Origin: Streptomyces sp. NBC_01431
GTDB lineage: Bacteria; Actinomycetota; Actinomycetes; Streptomycetales; Streptomycetaceae
Assembly (NCBI RefSeq): GCF_036231355.1
Contig: NZ_CP109496.1
Location: forward strand, 5,208,001-5,272,000
Direction: 5' to 3'
Length of the DNA stretch: 64,000 bases
The translations under genes and the position numbers were made by a program. Positions 59,401-64,000 of this stretch are shown one piece after another; the stretch's first letter is position 1, and every line of letters starts with the position of its first letter. The notes under the pieces are model-generated. The model made no database searches and was not told the origin of the DNA. It saw nothing but the letters and a program-made list of their open reading frames with translations.

Positions 59401-59892
59401 TCAGCCGGTGGGTGTGCCGGTCTGGTCGCGTTCCAGTGCCGAGCGGAGTTCCGCGAGGGCCTGCGCGACGGGCTGGAGCGGGGAGGTCTTGAGTCCGTCC
59501 GCGAGCAGCTCGGCCAGCCGTTCGGTGAAGGTCGCCTTCGCAGCCTCGGCCAGCTCCACGCCGTCGTCGGTCAGCGCGAGCAAGGACGAGCGGCGATCCG
59601 CCGGGTTCGGCTGCCGGACCACCCAGCCCTGCTTCTCCAGCCGGTCGATGCCCTTGCTGGTCGCGCCGATGCCGATGGCGAACTCGGCGGCGAGGTCCGC
59701 CACTCGCGACCCGGGGTGGTCGTGGAGATGGCTCAGGAACTCGTACTGCGACAGGACGATCCCGTGTCGCTCGCGAACGCTGTCGCTCAGCGCGTTGTAG
59801 AGACGCGTCTCGCACCGGACGAGGTCGGAGAAGAACGCGGGGAGGTCCACGGCGCCGCCCTCCGCTGCTTCCCGTTGAGATTTAGATGCCAT
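59401..59892 (-). CDS. MarR-family transcriptional regulator
   Basis: The 163-residue protein has a winged helix-turn-helix of the MarR type (SQYEFLSHLHDHPGSRVADLAAEFAIGIGATSKGIDRLEKQGWVVRQPNPADRRSSLLALTDDG). The DRRS/DxR wing is intact. It is divergent to an HSL-type hydrolase gene. A palindrome overlaps its own start codon (59883-59900), which suggests autoregulation and control of the hydrolase. The ligand is unknown, perhaps an ester or phenolic compound related to the hydrolase. Confidence 0.88.
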   Translation of the reverse strand: MASKSQREAAEGGAVDLPAFFSDLVRCETRLYNALSDSVRERHGIVLSQYEFLSHLHDHPGSRVADLAAEFAIGIGATSKGIDRLEKQGWVVRQPNPADRRSSLLALTDDGVELAEAAKATFTERLAELLADGLKTSPLQPVAQALAELRSALERDQTGTPTG

Positions 59893-59900
59893 GGCATATA
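59883..59900. promoter_or_regulatory. MarR operator overlapping its start codon
   Basis: The 12-bp perfect palindrome ATGCCATGGCAT (59886-59897) with matching outer bases includes the MarR ATG (59890-59892). It lies 63 bases before the hydrolase start. Confidence 0.6.
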
Positions 59901-59962
59901 GTGTAGTGGAATCTACTTACGCCGGTATCGGCGGGTGCGACTGCGAGCGGTGGGGGTTCGGC

Positions 59963-60994
59963 ATGAGCAAGGAACAGCGTACGAAGATCGACGCAATGCT
60001 GCGGCAATGGCGGCCCGCGGGGCCCCAGCCGGTCGCGGCGATGCGCGCCGGGTTCAGCGTGATGATGGCGGAAATGATCGTCCCGGCGGGCATCCGCACC
60101 ACGGAGACGGAACTCGGAGGCCGTCCCGCGCTGCTGGTGGAGCGGGCCGAGGGGGACGGCGGGCGGGACGCGGTCGGCGGGGCGGGTGTGGGGCATGGCT
60201 CGTACGGGGGTGGCGGTCCGCGTGCCGCGACCATCCTTTATTTCCATGGCGGCGGCTTTGTCTTCGGCTCACCCCGGACCGCGTTGTCGCTGACGGGGAG
60301 TCTGGTGGCCAGGACCGGGTTCCGGGCCTTCTCCGTGGACTACCGGCTGGCCCCCGAGCACCCCTTCCCGGCCGCGATCGACGACACGCTGAACGCCTAC
60401 CGCGCGCTACTGGACAGCGGGCAGGACCCTTCGGCGATCGTGTTCGCCGGGGACTCCGCGGGCGGCGGCCTCGCCGTGACGACCGCGCTGGCCGCCCGGG
60501 ACGCGGGTCTTCCGCTGCCCGCCGGGATCCTCGGGTTCTCCGCCGGGCTCGACGCCACCCGGACGGGGCGGAGTATGGACACCAAGGCGGGCGTCGACCC
60601 GATCTTCACGCGCGAAGGCCTGGATCACACCGGAGCGATGTACGTCGCGGGGCAGGACCCGCACCAGCCCCTGCTCAGCCCGGCCGTCCTCGCCGACCTG
60701 ACCGGGTTCCCGCCGATGCTCCTCCAGGTGGGCACCAACGAAATGCTCCTGGACGACTCGACACGCCTGGCCGCGCGGGCTGAGGCGGCCGGGGTGGACG
60801 TGGTCCTCGACGTCACCGCCGGTGTGCCGCACGTGTTCCAGGCGTACACCGGTGTTCTCGACGAGGCCGACGAGGCGCTGGACCGGGCGGCGCTGTTTCT
60901 GGTGCAGCGGGTCCGTGCGGGTGGGGCAGGCGGTGCGGACCGCGTAGGCGCTGCGGGTCGTGCGGGCCGGTTGGCTTTGGTGACCACGGGCTGA
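59963..60994 (+). CDS. Alpha/beta hydrolase, hormone-sensitive-lipase family
   Basis: This 343-residue intracellular esterase/lipase shows the HSL oxyanion motif YFHGGGFVFGS and nucleophile elbow FAGDSAGGGLAV. The acid and histidine are in LLQVGTNEMLLDDS and GVPHVFQAY. A cap region follows a Gly-rich loop (GGAGVGHGSYGGGGPRAA) that is longer than in relatives. ATG 59963 is chosen because GGGGGTTCGGC precedes it; the frame upstream is open to the MarR operator. Divergent MarR control suggests it acts on an aromatic or xenobiotic ester. The C-terminal tail is low complexity. Confidence 0.87.
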   Translation: MSKEQRTKIDAMLRQWRPAGPQPVAAMRAGFSVMMAEMIVPAGIRTTETELGGRPALLVERAEGDGGRDAVGGAGVGHGSYGGGGPRAATILYFHGGGFVFGSPRTALSLTGSLVARTGFRAFSVDYRLAPEHPFPAAIDDTLNAYRALLDSGQDPSAIVFAGDSAGGGLAVTTALAARDAGLPLPAGILGFSAGLDATRTGRSMDTKAGVDPIFTREGLDHTGAMYVAGQDPHQPLLSPAVLADLTGFPPMLLQVGTNEMLLDDSTRLAARAEAAGVDVVLDVTAGVPHVFQAYTGVLDEADEALDRAALFLVQRVRAGGAGGADRVGAAGRAGRLALVTTG

Positions 60995-61061
60995 ACGTGG
61001 GTCGCACCCTCCGCCTGCCCGAGCGGTCGCCCGCGGATGCCGGGTCGGCTGCCGCCGATCG

Positions 61062-62174
61062 CTAACGGGGGCCCTGGGTCAGGGACGTGCACTTGCGCAG
61101 GGAGTCGAGGCGGTCGGTGACGGCCTTCGCCTGCGCGCCCTGCTGGGGCATCGGGACGCCCCGGTTGTCGACCACGGCCGGGGTGAAGGCCTGCTTGACG
61201 ACCTTGCCGTGGGTGATGGTGAGGGTGGCTATGCCGCTGTCGTTGGAGCGGGGGTAGGGGGAGGTGCCGTACCAAAGCAGGTTCCCCAGGCCGTAGTTGA
61301 CGTACGAGGTGCCCAGCATGCCGGAGCCGAGCATCACGTGGGCGTGGGTGCCAACCACGGCGGTCGCGCCCGCCGCCGCCAACTTCGCGGCGATGGACTT
61401 CTGTTCGGGGCCGGGGCAGCTCTGGCCCTCGGTGCCCCAGTGCAGGTAGACCACGACGACATCGGCCTCGGCCTTCGCCTTCTTGACCGCCGCGACCAGC
61501 TTGGCCTGGTCGAGCGCGGAGGCGATCCCCGGCTTCTTCGGCCCGGCGCGGAACTTGTCGTTGGTCAGGTCCTGCACCTGGCTCGCCGCGACGACCGCGA
61601 GCTTCACCCCGCGGATCTCCTTGACGTACGGGCGGTACGCCTCGGCTTCGTTCGCCCCGATGCCGAGTACGGGGATGGGGGCGTTGTGCACCGCGTCGAG
61701 AGTGTCGGCGAGGCCCGCAGGCCCGTAGTCGACGGCGTGGTTGTTGGCCATCGACACCGCGTCCACGCCGGACTTCTGGAGCGCGGTCAAGGCGGTGGGC
61801 GGGGTGCGGAAGTGGTACTTCTTCGGCTCCTCGGAGCCGCGTGTCGTGATCGCGGTCTCCAGGTTGACCATCGCGAAGTCGGCGGTCGCGACGGTGCGGG
61901 ATATCGGGCCGAGGGCCGGGTCGGCCGGGGTGCCGTTGATGCGGGGCGCGGTGCGCTCGGTGAAGTGCACGTCGCCGCCGAAGGCGAGGGTGATGGTGCC
62001 GGGCGGGAGGTCCGGGGTGGGCCCGGCGGTGACGTCCGGCTCGGCGGCCGCGACCGGGTTCGCGGAGGCGGGCGGAGCGGGCTTGCCGGAGGCGGGGGCG
62101 GTCGAGCACCCCGCGGAGGTCAGCAGGGCGGCGAGGACCAGCACGGATGCCTGGGCGGCGGCGGGGCGGGGCAT
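61062..62174 (-). CDS. CapA-family lipoprotein (PGA-type metallophosphoesterase fold)
   Basis: The 370-residue protein has a lipoprotein signal (lipobox SAGCS, cysteine near residue 22), a Pro/Ala-rich tether, then the CapA domain: LAFGGDVHFTERT, MVNLETAITTRG, VDAVSMANNHAVDYGPAGL, VYLHWGTEGQSCPG and VVGTHAHVMLGSGM, which carry the presumed metal ligands of the metallophosphoesterase-like fold. In bacilli such proteins take part in poly-gamma-glutamate export. In Streptomyces the role is unclear, with no capBC genes beside it. ATG 62174 is preferred over a start at 62231. Confidence 0.88.
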   Translation of the reverse strand: MPRPAAAQASVLVLAALLTSAGCSTAPASGKPAPPASANPVAAAEPDVTAGPTPDLPPGTITLAFGGDVHFTERTAPRINGTPADPALGPISRTVATADFAMVNLETAITTRGSEEPKKYHFRTPPTALTALQKSGVDAVSMANNHAVDYGPAGLADTLDAVHNAPIPVLGIGANEAEAYRPYVKEIRGVKLAVVAASQVQDLTNDKFRAGPKKPGIASALDQAKLVAAVKKAKAEADVVVVYLHWGTEGQSCPGPEQKSIAAKLAAAGATAVVGTHAHVMLGSGMLGTSYVNYGLGNLLWYGTSPYPRSNDSGIATLTITHGKVVKQAFTPAVVDNRGVPMPQQGAQAKAVTDRLDSLRKCTSLTQGPR

Positions 62175-62490
62175 CGGCCCAGGGTATTCGTGCGGGTGTG
62201 CGAGTCGGTTGGGGAGGGTGTGCTTGCCCACCCGCCCGCCCGTTCTGCCCGCTCACGAGGCTGAGCGACCGGTGGGTGGTTGAGGCTTCGCCGGCGGCTG
62301 CCGGGCCGGTGGGTGGTGCGGGCGCCTGCGGCGGGCCGGTCGGGTGGATGGCGCGGCTGTCCGCGGTGGGGCGGCCGGGTGGGTGGTGCGGTTGCTTGCG
62401 GCGGGACGCCCGGGGTGGTGCGGGCGGCCGCCCGTTGGTGGTCGCTCAACCTCACGCCTGGATTCCGGAAAAATTACTGCCCGCAGTCGT
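62175..62490. other. Non-coding region with degenerate GC-rich repeats
   Basis: The part from 62264 to 62425 has repeated GG(C)CGGTGGGTGGTGCGG..GCTTGCGGCGGG units. No gene is recognised; the open frames reflect GC skew. No clear promoter for CapA was found. Confidence 0.45.
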
Positions 62491-62519
62491 GCAACCCTTC
62501 CGCGGTGACGGAGGTCTAA
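62491..62519 (+). promoter_or_regulatory. Possible ECF-sigma promoter (GCAACC / GTCTAA)
   Basis: GCAACC (62491-62496) and GTCTAA (62514-62519) are spaced by 17 bases, the form of SigE-type (ECF) promoters in Streptomyces. It lies in an A+T-richer patch and points toward a hairpin 70 bases on. Confidence 0.45.
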
Positions 62520-62525
62520 GTGGCG

Positions 62526-62614
62526 TCAGGGCTTCAGGGGAGGGATCCGGGGGGATTTCGGGAAGCGCTGACAGGGAGGGAAATCAGCGGGGCCCGGTCG
62601 ACGGACCGGGCCCC
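62526..62614 (+). ncRNA. Candidate short RNA
   Basis: A transcript of about 90 nt would run from the ECF-like promoter (62491-62519) to the hairpin at 62589-62614. No start codon with a ribosome-binding site and protein-like frame is evident. This is inferred from spacing only; it could equally be the leader of an unrecognised small gene. Confidence 0.25.
62589..62614. terminator. Terminator-like hairpin
   Basis: GGGGCCCGGTC (62589-62599) pairs exactly with 62604-62614 around the loop GACG. No T-run follows, as is common in Streptomyces. Confidence 0.55.
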
Positions 62615-62653
62615 CTTGAGTTCGCCCCGCCGTACGGGGCCACCATCGCCGCC

Positions 62654-62707
62654 GGGTCCGCCGGGTCCGCCGGGTCCGCCGGGTCCGCCGGGTCCGCCGG
62701 GTCCGCC
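62654..62707. repeat. Six tandem copies of a 9-bp unit GGGTCCGCC
   Basis: The six units are exact and in register, so any frame reads a tripeptide repeat (GSA, GPP or similar). It is a microsatellite-like tract in a region without a credible gene. Confidence 0.85.
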
Positions 62708-62791
62708 GGGCCGCGCTCGCTCCACCCGGCCACCCCGGGTCCAGCCGGCCACCCCAGCGCCCGCCCGGCATGCTCGGCCACGTATCAGCGC

Positions 62792-62836
62792 AAGCCGCGC
62801 AAGCCGCGCAAACCATTCAAGCCGCGCAAGCCGCTC
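62792..62836. repeat. Five 9-bp units of AAGCCGCGC type
   Basis: The units at 62792, 62801, 62819 and 62828 are identical or differ at one base; the third (62810) is AAACCATTC. In the frame used by the GSA repeat this reads KPRKPRKPFKPRKPL. No gene is called. Confidence 0.75.
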
Positions 62837-62916
62837 CGTCCGCTCCGTTCGTTCGCGTAGTCCCGACTGCCCCTGCACCGGACCGTGTTGTCACACCTGG
62901 GCGGTAGCGTCGGGGT

Positions 62917-64000
62917 ATGTCCAATGAGTCGGGTGCGGCGGTGCTGGAGGGGGTCCTTGAGCGGATCACGTACGCCAACGAGGAGAGCGGCTATACCGTC
63001 GCGCGCGTCGACACCGGCCGGGGCGGCGGTGACCTTCTGACGGTGGTCGGCTCGCTGCTCGGCGCGCAGCCGGGCGAGTCGCTGCGCATGGAGGGCCGCT
63101 GGGGGTCGCACCCCCAGTACGGCAAGCAGTTCACGGTGGAGAACTACACGACCGTCCTGCCCGCCACCATCCAGGGCATCCGCCGCTACCTCGGCTCCGG
63201 CCTCATCAAGGGCATCGGCCCCCGTATCGCCGACCGGATCACCGAGCACTTCGGCGTGGACACCCTCGACATCATCGAGAAGGAGCCGAAGCGGCTGGTC
63301 GAGGTGCCGGGGCTCGGGCCGAAGCGTACGAAGATGATCGGCGCCGCCTGGGAGGAGCAGAAGGCCATCAAGGAGGTCATGGTCTTCCTCCAGGGCGTCG
63401 GCGTCTCCACTTCCATCGCCGTGCGCATCTACAAGAAGTACGGCGACGCGTCGATCTCCGTCGTCAAGAACCAGCCCTACCGGCTCGCCGCCGACGTCTG
63501 GGGCATCGGCTTCCTCACCGCCGACCGCATCGCCCAGGCCGTCGGCATCCCGCACGACAGCCCGGAGCGCGTCAAGGCGGGCCTGCAGTACGCGCTGTCC
63601 CAGTCCACCGACCAGGGTCACTGCTTTCTGCCCGAGGAGCGACTGATCGCCGACTCGGTGAAGCTGCTCCAGGTCGACACCGGTCTCGTCATCGAGTGCC
63701 TGGCCGATCTCGTCGCCGAGGAGGGCGCCGTCCGGGAGAAGGTGCCGGGGCCGGACGGGGGCGAGCCCGTCACGGCCGTCTACCTCGTGCCGTTCCACCG
63801 CGCCGAACTCTCCCTCGCCGCCCAGGTCGGCCGGTTGCTGCGGACCAGCGAGGACCGCATGCCGGGGTTCGGCGACGTCGACTGGGACAAGGCGCTCGGC
63901 TGGCTTGCCGGGCGGACCGGGGCCGAGCTCGCGCCCGAGCAGCAGGAAGCCGTCAAACTGGCCCTGACCAGCAAGGTCGCCGTGCTCACCGGCGGCCCCG
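62917..64000 (+). CDS. recD2: RecD2-type (RecD-like) DNA helicase, 3' end outside window
   Basis: About 361 N-terminal residues are present before the window ends. The N-terminal OB-like region (VLERITYANEESGYTVARVDT..SLRMEGRWGSHPQYGKQF) is followed by helix-hairpin-helix repeats (IKGIGPRIADRITEHFG, LVEVPGLGPKRTKMI, VWGIGFLTADRIAQAVG), as in stand-alone RecD2 helicases without RecBC. The SF1B motor then starts with LAPEQQEAVKLAL and VAVLTGGP, where the Walker A GTGKT would follow. RecD2 unwinds DNA 5'-3' in repair. It starts at ATG 62917 after a long repeat-rich region. Confidence 0.92.
   Translation, partial: MSNESGAAVLEGVLERITYANEESGYTVARVDTGRGGGDLLTVVGSLLGAQPGESLRMEGRWGSHPQYGKQFTVENYTTVLPATIQGIRRYLGSGLIKGIGPRIADRITEHFGVDTLDIIEKEPKRLVEVPGLGPKRTKMIGAAWEEQKAIKEVMVFLQGVGVSTSIAVRIYKKYGDASISVVKNQPYRLAADVWGIGFLTADRIAQAVGIPHDSPERVKAGLQYALSQSTDQGHCFLPEERLIADSVKLLQVDTGLVIECLADLVAEEGAVREKVPGPDGGEPVTAVYLVPFHRAELSLAAQVGRLLRTSEDRMPGFGDVDWDKALGWLAGRTGAELAPEQQEAVKLALTSKVAVLTGGP

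Noticed and set aside
62147..62860. A 237-codon frame with (GSA)n and (KPR)n repeats
   Set aside because: Most of it is low-complexity shadow of GC-rich repeats, crosses a terminator-like hairpin and lacks a start with a ribosome-binding site; noted only as repeats.
1..64000. CRISPR arrays, insertion sequences, integrase genes, origin of replication
   Set aside because: No regularly spaced repeats with unique spacers, no transposase or integrase frames and no DnaA-box clusters were seen.

Overview
The window is a piece of a Streptomyces chromosome. Base composition is very G+C-rich with strong third-position GC, starts are often GTG or TTG, and the genes include adpA with an in-frame TTA (bldA-type) codon, the desferrioxamine genes desA-F, the cebR/cebEFG/bglC cellobiose locus, and pairs of XRE regulator plus DUF397 protein. 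From memory, the order of the core loci (bglC-cebGFE-cebR, orn-adpA, glmS, GH20 hexosaminidase, desDCBA-desFE, leucine degradation) matches one conserved stretch of the S. coelicolor chromosome (around SCO2775-SCO2798). I could not check this by search.

Layout. 1-950: the end of a TPR-type regulator, a bidirectional terminator and the C-terminal remnant of a phage-type major capsid protein. 955-9460: a secreted CBM2-GH18 chitinase, a MerR regulator with a small membrane protein, then the cellobiose/cello-oligosaccharide uptake and hydrolysis operon (cebE-cebF-cebG-bglC) with divergent cebR and a perfect CebR box. 9466-12243: tRNA-His, oligoribonuclease and adpA, the central developmental activator. 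12677-18066: a universal stress protein, an acetate-transporter-like protein, glmS and a secreted GH20 hexosaminidase preceded by a DasR-type site. 18134-25399: desferrioxamine biosynthesis (desA-D), ferrioxamine utilisation (desE, desF) and two iron boxes. 26579-33922: a leucine/isovalerate degradation operon (carboxylase beta, biotin-carboxylase alpha, HMG-CoA lyase, acyl-CoA dehydrogenase) opposite a TetR gene, with twin operators between them.

34185-46649: a thioesterase, a second acyl-CoA dehydrogenase, a PucR regulator opposite a guanidinobutyrase/agmatinase and a TPP-dependent decarboxylase (probably arginine or guanidino-compound catabolism), a fused full-length ABC exporter and a secreted S37 peptidase. 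46698-52091: a serine-rich lipoprotein, a Tat-exported GH3 enzyme, an AhpD-like protein, small unknown genes and an XRE/DUF397 pair. 52081-59274: LysR/EamA, followed by a compact unknown sugar-catabolism operon (Gfo/Idh/MocA oxidoreductase, DUF993 aldolase-like protein, two xylose-isomerase-like TIM barrels) opposite its LacI regulator. 59401-64000: MarR/HSL-type hydrolase, a CapA-like lipoprotein, a repeat-rich non-coding stretch with a possible short RNA, and the start of a RecD2-type helicase that runs off the window.

The theme is polymer scavenging (chitin, cellulose, peptides) joined to development (AdpA, DasR-type control) and iron supply. The most unusual features are three protein genes (accD1, pucR, ABC exporter) that carry GC-rich palindromic intergenic-type repeats in frame, a triplicated 28-bp gene end at 54821-54904, and the undescribed DUF993 sugar operon.
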